This document shows, piece after piece, positions 30,477-39,171 of a stretch of 64,000 nucleotides of DNA. Source of the stretch: CALAGB01 sp963713965 (GTDB lineage: Bacteria; Chloroflexota; Chloroflexia; Thermomicrobiales; Thermomicrobiaceae); contig OY970217.1 in NCBI GenBank assembly GCA_963713965.1, positions 1,612,001 to 1,676,000 on the forward strand. The letters are read 5' to 3'. The notes below the pieces were generated by a model. It did no database searches. It was given only the letters and a program-made list of their open reading frames with translations, and was not told the origin of the DNA. Every line of letters starts with the position of its first letter. Position 1 is the stretch's first letter. The translations under genes were made by a program, and so were the position numbers.

Positions 30477-30571
30477 GTCATCCTGAGCCGCCGCGAAGGA
30501 TCTCCCTGTAGTTCACGAAGGTGCCCATTGAAACTGGAGAGAGATTCTTCGGCTGCGGCCTCAGAATGACA
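30477..30571. repeat. GTCATCCTGAG-type intergenic repeat, copy 1
   Basis: Starts GTCATCCTGAGCCGCCGCGA, followed by AGGATCTC, and ends GAGATTCTTCGGCTGCGGCC-TCAGAATGAC. The two ends are imperfect inverted repeats. A related element is at 38915-39082. Confidence 0.65.
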
Positions 30572-30637
30572 GGGGAAAAGTGGCGCCCCCCTGGGGAAGG
30601 GCTACAGGGCTGGAACGTGAAACAAAGGAACCGAACC

Positions 30638-32455
30638 ATGAAGACGATCGAACAACTCGTCGACATTCCGAGCGTTGGGTTTCCGGCCTGGTCTCCCAGC
30701 AATGATGCTATGGCCTATCTCCTGGATCGGCCCGGCGAAGGCTGGCAACTCTGGTGCTGCGATCTCTCGAGCGGAGAGCGGCGCTCGCTGAGCGAGCGTG
30801 CAGTCGCCGGCAGTCGACCCGCCTGGTCGCCGGACGGAACCTGGCTGGCGGTTGTGCGCGGGAACATGCAAGGCGGCTCAGACATCTGGCTCATTGACGC
30901 CAGAGGCTCCGGAGACGAGAAGCGCATTGCAGGCGGTGCCTGGGAGACGCGCTCGCCATCATTCTCACCTGACGGCGCGACCCTCGCATTTATCAGCGGC
31001 GAGGCGGGCAGCCTCGACGTCTGGGCGGTTCCGGTCTCGGGCGGCATCGCACAGCAGCTCACCCAGCGGACCAACCCGCTCGACGAGCCACGTTGGACGC
31101 CGCGCTGGTCCAACGATGGTGCCTGGATCGCCTACATCTCTTCCCGATCCGGCGAGCGAAACAATGACGACGTCTGGGTCGTCTCGGCCGACGGCGCGAC
31201 GCATCGGCAGCTCACCACCGGGCTCATGGTCAACACCAACGCCGTTTGGTCGCCAGATGGGAGTAGCATCGCCGTCGTGGCAAACACCGTCATGGAGCAT
31301 TGGTACGGCGACGACGCCGACATCTGGCGGATCCCGTTTGCCCCAGGACCGATGGAGCAGCTCACGGCGAACGGCGGTCACTCCTGGCGTCTCGAGGGCG
31401 CCGGTCTCGCCTGGTCCCCCGACAGCCACACGATCTACGCTCTATCGCTGCACAACGGCGACAAGAACGTGAGGGCGGTTCCAGCCAATGGAGGCGTCCG
31501 CACGGCGGTGACCAATTTCGAGGGAATGGTGACCGACTTCGCGGTGTCGCCCGACGGCGAGAGCCTGGCTATCATTCTCTCCGGACCGACCAGCCCGCCC
31601 GACCTCTTCGTCCTACCGCTGTCCGGCGGTCGGCCACGACGTCTCACGGACTGCGATCGCTCGGTTGGGACGCCTCTATCGGCACCGGAGCGCGTCGCCT
31701 ATCGCTCCTTTGATGGGCTCTACTGCGACGCCTATCTCTATCTCCCGCCCGGATTTGATGGGAGCACGCGCTACCCCGGGCTGGTTCAGGTTCACGGCGG
31801 CGGCACCAATGCCTATGGCAACGGCTGGCACGCGGTGGAACAGTGGTTCAGTCAGCAAGGCTTCGTGGTGATGGCCATCGAGTACCGCGGCTCCAGCGGG
31901 TACGGCCGCGAGTTCGCCGCACTCTCGTACGGCGACTGGGGAGGCGGTCAGACGTTGGACACGGTCGCGGCGGGCGAGTGGCTGAAGGCACGGCCCTACA
32001 TCACTGGGATCGGAATCTATGGCGGCAGCTACGGCGGCTACATGACGCTCCACGCTATTGTGGCCGCGCCGGACCTCTTCCAGGCCGCGGTCGATATGTA
32101 CGGCAACACCAACAAGGTCACGGCGCATCAGTATTGCGACCGTGTCGGCCGCGTCTTCGTCGCCCGGGACTATTGGGGCCGCTATCCCGAAGAGATGAAG
32201 GAATTGATGGACAGGGCCTCGACGTACCACAGCCTGCACAGAATCAAGACGCCCTTGCTCATCATGCATGGGGCCGAGGACAAACGTGTGCCGCCTGAGG
32301 AATCGGAACAGGTCGCGGCGATCATGCAACAGAACGGCTTGCCCCACGAGTACGTCGTCTATCCTGGCGAAGGGCACGGCTTCCGCAAGCGGGAGCATCG
32401 CATCGACTGTTACACGCGCATGCTCGATTGGTTCCGAACGTATCTGCTCGATTGA
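30638..32455 (+). CDS. S9-family prolyl oligopeptidase/acylaminoacyl peptidase
   Basis: 605 residues from ATG 30638 (AAAGGAA upstream). An N-terminal seven-bladed beta-propeller (about 5-345) has repeated WSPDGxxLA/WSPDGSSIA blades of TolB/WD40-like type. The catalytic alpha/beta-hydrolase domain (about 370-605) has Ser464 in YGGSYGGYMT, Asp548 in HGAEDKRVPP and His580 in GEGHGF. No signal peptide, so intracellular. It cleaves short peptides, probably acyl-aminoacyl or Pro-containing. An intergenic repeat lies immediately upstream, so its own promoter must be within or just after that repeat. Confidence 0.92.
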   Translation: MKTIEQLVDIPSVGFPAWSPSNDAMAYLLDRPGEGWQLWCCDLSSGERRSLSERAVAGSRPAWSPDGTWLAVVRGNMQGGSDIWLIDARGSGDEKRIAGGAWETRSPSFSPDGATLAFISGEAGSLDVWAVPVSGGIAQQLTQRTNPLDEPRWTPRWSNDGAWIAYISSRSGERNNDDVWVVSADGATHRQLTTGLMVNTNAVWSPDGSSIAVVANTVMEHWYGDDADIWRIPFAPGPMEQLTANGGHSWRLEGAGLAWSPDSHTIYALSLHNGDKNVRAVPANGGVRTAVTNFEGMVTDFAVSPDGESLAIILSGPTSPPDLFVLPLSGGRPRRLTDCDRSVGTPLSAPERVAYRSFDGLYCDAYLYLPPGFDGSTRYPGLVQVHGGGTNAYGNGWHAVEQWFSQQGFVVMAIEYRGSSGYGREFAALSYGDWGGGQTLDTVAAGEWLKARPYITGIGIYGGSYGGYMTLHAIVAAPDLFQAAVDMYGNTNKVTAHQYCDRVGRVFVARDYWGRYPEEMKELMDRASTYHSLHRIKTPLLIMHGAEDKRVPPEESEQVAAIMQQNGLPHEYVVYPGEGHGFRKREHRIDCYTRMLDWFRTYLLD

Positions 32456-32520
32456 CCGTCCGAATCAGCCCGAACGGAGGGATGCAGGAATCGAGAGCAT
32501 GACGTTCTCAACGCCTCGAA

Positions 32521-32571
32521 GTATTTCGGCGATTATCGAATAACGCTCAAATAACGCCCCTTGCCTAGACT
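32521..32571 (+). promoter_or_regulatory. Conserved promoter element A of the cysteine-rich gene pair
   Basis: GTATTTCGGC at 32521, then two copies of AATAACGC exactly 11 bp apart (32539 and 32550), then TAGACT as a possible -10 (32566-32571). The same 38-bp arrangement occurs at 34334-34371. Direct repeats at 11-bp pitch next to a -10 are the pattern bound by OmpR/PhoB-type response regulators; the regulator is unknown. The element is about 168 bases before the ATG. Confidence 0.6.
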
Positions 32572-32725
32572 ACGAGTGCCGGAGTGATCGGGATCGCTCC
32601 GGCACTTTCCGCAGCCAATTCAGCTGCGTCCGCGCGCGGGACGCAATTTGACCGATTTCACCTCATGCTCGGCCGCTGAAGCGGCGAGTCACGGGTCGCC
32701 TGGTTGGATAGTTGAAGGATCACTC

Positions 32726-34210
32726 ATGCAAGATTGGCGCTTTGATGACCTGACCCGCACACTGGGACGTGCGACGTCACGACGTCAGGTGATGAAGGGA
32801 CTGCTGGCCGGCGTCGTAACCGCGGTGGTTGGCCGGTCGATTCGCATACCTGGGGTTGCCGCCGCCGCACCGACCTGCAACGGCGTACCATACGACCCGT
32901 CGACCCAATGCTGCGAGCCCGCTGGCATTCAGCCACGCTACCCAATCGCCAACCTCGACCTGTGCCCGAATCGGGTGCCACATCCTGGTCACACACCAAC
33001 GTTCAACGGTTGTGGTCCGGAGAATGGCTTCGCCAGATACGTGATCCCCAACCGCATTGGGCCGCTGCGCAACGTCGATTTCACGCCGGCTTGCAACAAC
33101 CACGACATCTGCTACGACACGTGCAACAGCGACAAGTCGGTCTGCGACACGAACTTCTTTAACGACCTGTCCGCCCAATGCGCCGCCGCCTACCCAGGCA
33201 CGAGTTGGTACCAGACCTACATGCGCAACGTCTGCATCGGCGTCGACGCACGTCTGTACTACTTTGCGGTGGCGCGAACATCGACCGGCCGATTCGCATA
33301 CGAAGATGCGCAGAAGCAAGCCTGCGACTGCTGTCCAGTCTGCGAGAACTGCGACGGGCCGAACGACATGTGCTGCAACGACCAGTGCCTCGACGTATCC
33401 AGCGATTCCAACAACTGCGGTGACTGCGGCGTTACCTGTGGCGTCTGCCAGATCTGCGATGGTGGCCAATGCGTCGCGAAGACGTGCGACCAGGGGACGG
33501 TCTGCTGCAAAGACAACTGTGTCACGGCGTGTCCGGAAGGGAAATCGCTCAACCCGCAGACCTGCGCTTGTCAGTGCACGCAAACATGTCCGCCCGGCAA
33601 GCTTCAGGACCCGGACACCTGCGAATGTCTGGATCTGTGCGCGAACGTCACCTGCCCCGAGTGTCAGACCTGCGACCAAACTTCCGGCGACTGCATCCCA
33701 ATCGCGGATCAAACGCCGTGCGGCGACAATCAGGTCTGCTGCTCCGGCACCTGCCAGGCCAGTTGTGACTGCCCCGAAGATCAGCTCTGCTCGGCAAATC
33801 CGGACGACACCAGTAACGCCATCTGTTGCTCCGAAGGGCAGGTTTGCGGCTATACCAACTGGGACCAAACGACCGTGGGCTGTTGTGAGCCAGGCCGCGC
33901 GTGCGACGTCTATTGTTGCGAAGGAACTGAGGTCTGCTTAAACGACAGCGTCTGCTGTCCGGATGGCCAAGCAAACAACGCAGGTGAGTGTTGTCAGTCG
34001 CCCGATCTCGTCTGTGGAGATGTCTGCTGCAACGGCAACAACAACGAGGTCTGCGCCAACGGCGTCTGCTGCAACAACACCATGATCGACCGAGATGGGA
34101 ACTGCTGTCACACATTCATCTGTAGCAACGGTGAATGCTGCGGCCAGACCCAGATCTGCGGGAGTAATTCGGGAGAACCGCAGCACTGCATCGACGCGAC
34201 ATCGGTCTGA
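32726..34210 (+). CDS. Tat-exported cysteine-rich protein with phospholipase A2-like domain
   Basis: 494 residues, ATG with GAAGGAT upstream. The leader has RFDDLTR then SRRQVMKG (Arg19-Arg20) and a hydrophobic stretch to GVAAAAP, a twin-arginine-type signal. Residues about 50-200 contain FNGCGPENGF, FTPACNNHDICYDTC (His126-Asp127 flanked by cysteines) and CDTNFFNDL. This matches the H-D dyad and Cys pattern of secreted and group XII-like phospholipase A2 folds; NGCGP could be part of the calcium loop. From about 205 on it is packed with CCxxxC, CPxCxxC and CxxGxCC knots, repetitive and disulphide-rich. Middle module LCANVTCPECQTCDQTSGDC is shared with the next gene. The product is probably extracellular. 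Lipase activity is inferred from the motif only. Confidence 0.72.
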   Translation: MQDWRFDDLTRTLGRATSRRQVMKGLLAGVVTAVVGRSIRIPGVAAAAPTCNGVPYDPSTQCCEPAGIQPRYPIANLDLCPNRVPHPGHTPTFNGCGPENGFARYVIPNRIGPLRNVDFTPACNNHDICYDTCNSDKSVCDTNFFNDLSAQCAAAYPGTSWYQTYMRNVCIGVDARLYYFAVARTSTGRFAYEDAQKQACDCCPVCENCDGPNDMCCNDQCLDVSSDSNNCGDCGVTCGVCQICDGGQCVAKTCDQGTVCCKDNCVTACPEGKSLNPQTCACQCTQTCPPGKLQDPDTCECLDLCANVTCPECQTCDQTSGDCIPIADQTPCGDNQVCCSGTCQASCDCPEDQLCSANPDDTSNAICCSEGQVCGYTNWDQTTVGCCEPGRACDVYCCEGTEVCLNDSVCCPDGQANNAGECCQSPDLVCGDVCCNGNNNEVCANGVCCNNTMIDRDGNCCHTFICSNGECCGQTQICGSNSGEPQHCIDATSV

Positions 34211-34247
34211 TCGCGTGGCGATTCGGCCAGACTAAGTCGGCGAGAAC

Positions 34248-34277
34248 GGCGAGCGCGCAGGATCCTGCGCGCTCGCC
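34248..34277 (+). terminator. 30-bp perfect palindrome, terminator of cysteine-rich gene 1
   Basis: GGCGAGCGCGCAGGA followed by its exact reverse complement, 37 bases after the stop codon. A very stable GC hairpin; no long T-run follows, so termination efficiency is uncertain. Confidence 0.65.
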
Positions 34278-34333
34278 TACTCACTTCAGCGTGACACTGA
34301 AGATGGTGCGTTCGAAGAACTCGACCCGACACC

Positions 34334-34381
34334 GTATTTCGTCACTTAGCGAATAACGCCCAAATAACGCCTGCCTGATAT
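34334..34381 (+). promoter_or_regulatory. Conserved promoter element B of the cysteine-rich gene pair
   Basis: GTATTTCGTC at 34334, AATAACGC copies at 34352 and 34363 (11 bp apart), then a possible -10 TGATAT at 34376-34381. It matches element A in order, spacing and distance to the ATG (about 166 bases), although the intervening sequence has diverged. Conservation at these positions suggests a binding site. Confidence 0.6.
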
Positions 34382-34536
34382 GTTGAATTTGGCAGTGTGA
34401 CTCTTGTCATGCTGGCGCCTTCCGCACCCAATCAAGTTGATGTTGCGAGTCACGTGACGTGCCGGTTGTTGACATCGAATCCAACGCACCGGCGAAACGC
34501 TGTGTACGGTCTCGTGAGATAGCGCGAGGACGACGG

Positions 34537-36147
34537 ATGCAAGATTGGCGTTTTGACGATCTGACTCGCACGCTGGGACGTGCGACCTCGCGGCGTGGCG
34601 TCTTCAAGGGGTTGCTCGGTGGTCTTGGCGCGGCAATCATCGGCCGGAGTCTTCCCTCGCAAGAGGTAGCCGCCGCCAGCTGTTCCACATCTGAATACCA
34701 GGCATGTTTGGCCAATGCCAGCGACCAATACAGCGCGTTGAAGAGCAACTGCAGTACGACTGACGGTCCTCCGATCGGTGGGAGTATCTGTCTGTTGTTT
34801 GCCACGCTCTGGTATAGCCGTGCGATCGAACGCTGTCGACGGCAGTTTTCGAACTGCCCGCCTGGTGACATGTGCGTCAACAACCGCTGCTGTCGCCCAG
34901 GCAACTGCTGTGAAGACGGGGAGGTGAGCTGCCCCGCTCCCGGCGGGGCAGGTGGCGTCTGTTGTCCGGCCGGCAGCACCTGTTGCGCTGGCGGCTGTTG
35001 TCCGGCCGAGAACGTCTGCTGCCTCGAGTTCAACCTGTCAGGCTTCTCAGGCTTCTTCAACCCATCAGCCTCGCAGGTCTGCGCCGATCTGCAGACCAAT
35101 TCAAAGCACTGCGGCTCCTGCCAGAACCATTGTGGCGATCAGCCCTGCACGAACGGGAAGTGTGGCTGCGGTGATTGCGCCCATTGGGATCCGAACAACA
35201 GACAGTGCGTTCCGCTTGCCAATGGCACTCAATGCCCAAATGGAGGCACATGCTGCAATAGCACCTGTATTCCTGTTTGTCCCGGAGGTCAGCCACCTGA
35301 TCTCACGACCTGCCAGTGCAATGTGTGTCAGGGGCAGATCGACACCGCGGCCTGTGACGTCAATGACCTGACCAAAGCCTGTTGTCAGGAGCAGTGCGTC
35401 AGCACTCAGTGTCCGAACAACCAGACCTACAGCTTCGACACTTGCTCGTGCCAGTGCAACGAGCCGTGCCCCGATGGCCAGCTACAGGATCCGCAGACGT
35501 GTGAATGCCAGGACCTGTGCGCCAACGTCACCTGTCCCGAATGCCAGACCTGCGATCCAACCTCCGAAGACTGCGTTCCGGTGGACGACCAGACGCCATG
35601 CGGCACGGATCAGGTTTGCTGTTCCGGAACATGCCAGGATAGCTGCACCGGCAACTGCCCCGACGGGCAATATGCCTGCGGCGTCACACAGCCGTACAAC
35701 AACGACAACAACACCCGGCCCGATTACTGGTGCTGCGACAACGGATCGCCATGTTGCGGTGGCAACGGCTATCTCTACGACGTCTGCCAGGGATCGACCT
35801 ACAGCGATCAGTACGTCTGCTGCGCACCAGGAACGAACCAATGCGGCGGGAACTGCTGCGATCACGAGACGCAATCGTGCCAGGGAAACATCGATATCGG
35901 CTATTACTGCTGTCCAGCTGGATCCCAGGGAGTGCTTTCTGACGGCACCTGCTGCGGTGCAGGGGAGAAGCCGGTCGGATGCTATTTCGAAGAATGTACA
36001 TCGGACGCGGTGTGTTGCCCAATTGACTCAGGAGGAGTCCTACCGGATGGCACGTGCTGTGAAGCGGGTGCCAGTGCCTACCGATGCTGCTCAGATACAC
36101 CGACGTTTGCCTGCTGTGTTGGCGACAACTGCTGCTGCCCAGACTGA
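34537..36147 (+). CDS. Tat-exported cysteine-rich repeat protein (paralogue of 32726-34210)
   Basis: 536 residues; GAGGA six bases before the ATG. The first 20 residues are identical to the preceding gene, including the SRR twin-arginine motif; the leader ends at about EVAAAS. No phospholipase-like His-Asp motif: the first 90 residues of the mature part (CSTSEYQACLANASDQYSAL...) are different and unrecognised. The rest is dense CCxxx cysteine-knot repeats: CCPAGSTCC, CPAENVCC, CCGAGEKPVGC. A middle module of about 65 residues, starting CPDGQLQDPQTCECQDLCAN, is nearly identical to gene 1. Probably an extracellular disulphide-rich scaffold or binding protein; function unknown. Arose by duplication and N-terminal domain exchange. 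Confidence 0.72.
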   Translation: MQDWRFDDLTRTLGRATSRRGVFKGLLGGLGAAIIGRSLPSQEVAAASCSTSEYQACLANASDQYSALKSNCSTTDGPPIGGSICLLFATLWYSRAIERCRRQFSNCPPGDMCVNNRCCRPGNCCEDGEVSCPAPGGAGGVCCPAGSTCCAGGCCPAENVCCLEFNLSGFSGFFNPSASQVCADLQTNSKHCGSCQNHCGDQPCTNGKCGCGDCAHWDPNNRQCVPLANGTQCPNGGTCCNSTCIPVCPGGQPPDLTTCQCNVCQGQIDTAACDVNDLTKACCQEQCVSTQCPNNQTYSFDTCSCQCNEPCPDGQLQDPQTCECQDLCANVTCPECQTCDPTSEDCVPVDDQTPCGTDQVCCSGTCQDSCTGNCPDGQYACGVTQPYNNDNNTRPDYWCCDNGSPCCGGNGYLYDVCQGSTYSDQYVCCAPGTNQCGGNCCDHETQSCQGNIDIGYYCCPAGSQGVLSDGTCCGAGEKPVGCYFEECTSDAVCCPIDSGGVLPDGTCCEAGASAYRCCSDTPTFACCVGDNCCCPD

Positions 36148-36153
36148 ACGATG

Positions 36154-36182
36154 TCGCCCGGGTCGTTGATCGACCCGGGCGA
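36154..36182 (+). terminator. Rho-independent-type terminator of cysteine-rich gene 2
   Basis: A 12-bp perfect stem TCGCCCGGGTCG / CGACCCGGGCGA with loop TTGAT, followed by TTCTCTTTCC, seven bases after the stop codon. Confidence 0.8.
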
Positions 36183-36219
36183 TTCTCTTTCCAAACGATG
36201 GGATCAAAATCCCGTCGCG

Positions 36220-38709
36220 CTAATCCCGTTTGAGCGTGGCGCTGAAGATGGCGTTGAAGAATAGCCGGTAGGTGCCGCGCATCTGAGCCCGGAACTGTGG
36301 GCGGAATCCGAACAAAATGGCATGGCCTTCACCCACCGGCGCGTCGACCAACGCCGAGCGCCCCTGCAGGTGGTGCGCCCCGAGGACCCAGCCCGAGAGC
36401 AACGGATCGGTGTGCGGATAGCGCGCCACGGTGTCCGCGCCATTCAGCACGTCGAACGCCGGGCTGTTGACGAAGAGGGCCGCAACCTCGCGTTCCATGC
36501 CCCAGCCGATCGGGTGCCGGTTGTCGACCAACACCTGCAGCAATGAGCCAGGGCTATAGAACGAATCGTTGGGGATGTTCTCGATCCCATTGACGACCGG
36601 CAGATAGAGGTAGCGGATGACGACGTCGCAGGCGGCGTCGAGGGCGATGACCGTGCCGCCGCCATGGACGAAGCGTCGCAGATTGGCCGCTCCCTGATCG
36701 CCGATGCCGCCGGAGAACTCGGCTGGGTAGATCTTCGGGTCGTTTCCTTCCATGATCTCGCGCATCGAAAGCTGAGGTAGGACGATGACGTCGAAGCGCG
36801 AGCGCAGATTCCCCTGGCGCATGTCGGCGTCACGCAGCGTCTCGAAGTCCAGGTCGTAGCGTTCGAAGATGAAGCGCGTCCAGCCCTCGTCGATGCCATT
36901 GGGACGCCAGCTACGGTAGAGCCCAACACGCGGACGGCTCAGCGCTCGGAACGAGCCGCTTGGTTTGCGTCCAACCCCCTCGAAATGGACGTGCGTCTCC
37001 TGGGCGATCCGCTCCAGTCGCTCCGCATCCGCTCCTTCGATCAGAAAGGTTCCCGCGCTCCATTCCCGATCCGCCGCACGGAAGCCGTCGGTGGCGCGTT
37101 GCACCGTCGCGCCGGCCGCCATCAACTGGTTCACTGCCCTAAAGGAGGCGTTCGTCTCGCAGTCGAGAAGGAACGTCGTCCGGTTGGCGTTGGCGACCGC
37201 GCCCGCCGGAAGTTCGACGTTCTCCACCAAATCGAGATCCGCCTCGAACGAGTGCTCGACTTGTACCGACTCCACCCCCATGTAGAGGGGCAGCGAGTGG
37301 GCGGTGATGTCGTAGGGCGGCTTCGGCGGCCCGCCGGGATAAAGGCGCAGGTCGGGGTAATGCTGTACTTCGAGCAGCGTCTTGGCGTAGGAGCTGAAGG
37401 GCTGCGCCATCTGGATCACATGCGTTCCGGCCGGGTATTCGACCCCTCCCGCGGTGAATGGCGCTCGTGCCCGATGAACCTCGACCAGTCCCTTCTGCAG
37501 AACCTGCAACATCTCGGCCGTGGTGACCTGGTCACGCTGATCGGCTGGAATGACGAACGCGAACGGGGTATCTCGCTCCACGGCGCGCTTTTGCACCTGC
37601 CAGAAATTCCGTACCCACTGATGCCGGTACGATGCCGCGTTCTTCAAGCAAGCGAGCGCCGAGATCTTGTTGTAGTCGGCGATGTCGCGCACACGCCACT
37701 CGCCACCGCTCCAGGGATGGGGGTGGTTCCAGAGCTTCTCGCGCGGATTGAAGCCACGGCTCTCCTTCAGGTCGATCCCGCTCAGATGGATCGGCGTGGC
37801 GATCTTGCAGCTGGCCGCCTCAGAGAGGAGTCGCACACCGCCGTGGTAGTGCTGGTAGGCGCGCGAGGGAGAATAGGCGTCGAAGATGATGTTCGTCGCC
37901 ACTCCTGACTTGCCGGCCGAGGTCAGCGCAGCGGCCATGGCCGTTCCGACCTGCGCGATCTCGGATTGCAGCGCCGGGTCAACGTTCGGATCGTACGGAT
38001 CGATGAAAGGCGGCAACACGTAGCGTGGGCCGTCCGGCATCATCTGATGCTGGTCGAAGACGATCTGCGGATGCCAGACGTTGTGCACCTTCTCGACGGC
38101 CAACTGATTCTCGACCTGCGTCAACATGAACCAGTCGCGGTTGTTATCGTGACCGGTGTAGGTGTGATAGATCTCCGGCGGCTGCGAGCCCTCCGCACGC
38201 GTGCCGAGGGTCTCTTCGTACCAGTTAGCCACCAGCTCCATGCCATCCGGGTTTAGGGAGGGGACCAACAGTAGCACGGTGTTGTCCAGGATGAGCCGGG
38301 TCTCTTCATCATCCTGCGAGGCCAGCTCGTAGACCAGCTCCGGTGTCATCTGCACCGCGCCGACCTCGGTCGCGTGGATGCTGCAGGTGATCATGACGAT
38401 GCAGCGGCCGAATTCGGCTAGACGCTCGGCCTCCTCGTCAGATAAATTGCGCGGATCGGCCAGGCGCTTCTGAATCTGACGCAGCTCTTCCAGACGAGCC
38501 AGGTTCTCGGCGGAGGAGATGGTGAGCAGGACGAAGGGCTGCCCCTGGGTCGCTTCCCCAATTTGCTCGTAACGCACACGATCGCTACCCGCGGCGATCT
38601 CCTGGAAGTAGTCCAGCATGTTGGGCCAGCGGACCAGTTTGCGGTCCGAGGCCATGGGGAAACCGAAATGCTCCTCTGGGGAGGCCAACTTCACGCCACG
38701 CCGGCTCAT
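36220..38709 (-). CDS. M14-family zinc carboxypeptidase-like protein
   Basis: 829 residues, ATG 38709 with AGGAAAGG upstream. The peptidase M14 domain (about 25-350) has zinc ligands His112 and Glu115 in SIHATEVGA, LNPDGMELV, GHDNNRDWF (substrate Asn-Arg) and His221 in FDQHQM as the third ligand. The C-terminal part (about 500-829) has class I glutamine-amidotransferase-like or beta-sheet segments (DVIVLPQLSMREIM...GGTVIALDAA), as in other large M14 proteins. No signal peptide. It removes C-terminal residues from peptides and would fit with the S9 and M20 peptidases of the window. Confidence 0.85.
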   Translation of the reverse strand: MSRRGVKLASPEEHFGFPMASDRKLVRWPNMLDYFQEIAAGSDRVRYEQIGEATQGQPFVLLTISSAENLARLEELRQIQKRLADPRNLSDEEAERLAEFGRCIVMITCSIHATEVGAVQMTPELVYELASQDDEETRLILDNTVLLLVPSLNPDGMELVANWYEETLGTRAEGSQPPEIYHTYTGHDNNRDWFMLTQVENQLAVEKVHNVWHPQIVFDQHQMMPDGPRYVLPPFIDPYDPNVDPALQSEIAQVGTAMAAALTSAGKSGVATNIIFDAYSPSRAYQHYHGGVRLLSEAASCKIATPIHLSGIDLKESRGFNPREKLWNHPHPWSGGEWRVRDIADYNKISALACLKNAASYRHQWVRNFWQVQKRAVERDTPFAFVIPADQRDQVTTAEMLQVLQKGLVEVHRARAPFTAGGVEYPAGTHVIQMAQPFSSYAKTLLEVQHYPDLRLYPGGPPKPPYDITAHSLPLYMGVESVQVEHSFEADLDLVENVELPAGAVANANRTTFLLDCETNASFRAVNQLMAAGATVQRATDGFRAADREWSAGTFLIEGADAERLERIAQETHVHFEGVGRKPSGSFRALSRPRVGLYRSWRPNGIDEGWTRFIFERYDLDFETLRDADMRQGNLRSRFDVIVLPQLSMREIMEGNDPKIYPAEFSGGIGDQGAANLRRFVHGGGTVIALDAACDVVIRYLYLPVVNGIENIPNDSFYSPGSLLQVLVDNRHPIGWGMEREVAALFVNSPAFDVLNGADTVARYPHTDPLLSGWVLGAHHLQGRSALVDAPVGEGHAILFGFRPQFRAQMRGTYRLFFNAIFSATLKRD

Positions 38710-39171
38710 CAAGACACCTTTCCTGGCGGATACACAGACGTTTCGGGCAATGACGCAGGGGTAGGTCCCCGCTACTGTACCACCGGTTCGGCGAGATTCG
38801 CGCGGCGGTCAGGGAGATTGAGGGTGGTCGGGGCAGGCAAACCTTAGTCTGTCCTCCCGAGACAACGGCGGCTCACGAGGTATGCTATCCCGGCACGCGA
38901 CCACCTTTGCCCTGGGATCCTGAGTACGCAGCCGAAGAATCTCTCCGTTCGAACGACTGGCACCAACCGATGCTGACGAAGAGATCTTTCGACTCCGCTG
39001 CGCTCCGCTCAAGATGACAATGCAGCGTTGGTTGCCATTTCAGTGACATATTCACTGTGGTCATCTACTCAGGATGACAATGTCAAGATGGTATCCAGCG
39101 CGAGCGCCAATTATCGCCGCGTTCAGGCGGAACCATGCCCAAACATTTGGGATCTCGCCGACTTAGTCAAC
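38710..39171. other. Repeat-bearing intergenic region
   Basis: 462 bases without a supported gene, upstream of the M14 gene and downstream of the membrane protein gene. It mostly consists of the GTCATCCTGAG-type repeat described next. Confidence 0.5.
38915..39082. repeat. GTCATCCTGAG-type intergenic repeat, copy 2
   Basis: Blocks GGATCCTGAG, CGCAGCCGAAGAATCTC, GAGATCTTTCGACTCCGCTG, CTCAAGATGACAATG and a second ACTCAGGATGACAATG. These are related in reverse complement to the element at 30477-30571. At least two partial units are concatenated here. Confidence 0.6.

Noticed and set aside
32777..33868. 363-codon open frame opposite the first cysteine-rich gene
   Set aside because: It mirrors the TGC/GAC-biased codons of the real gene, has no ribosome site and encodes an Ala/Val-rich product; the plus-strand gene has a leader, motif and terminator.
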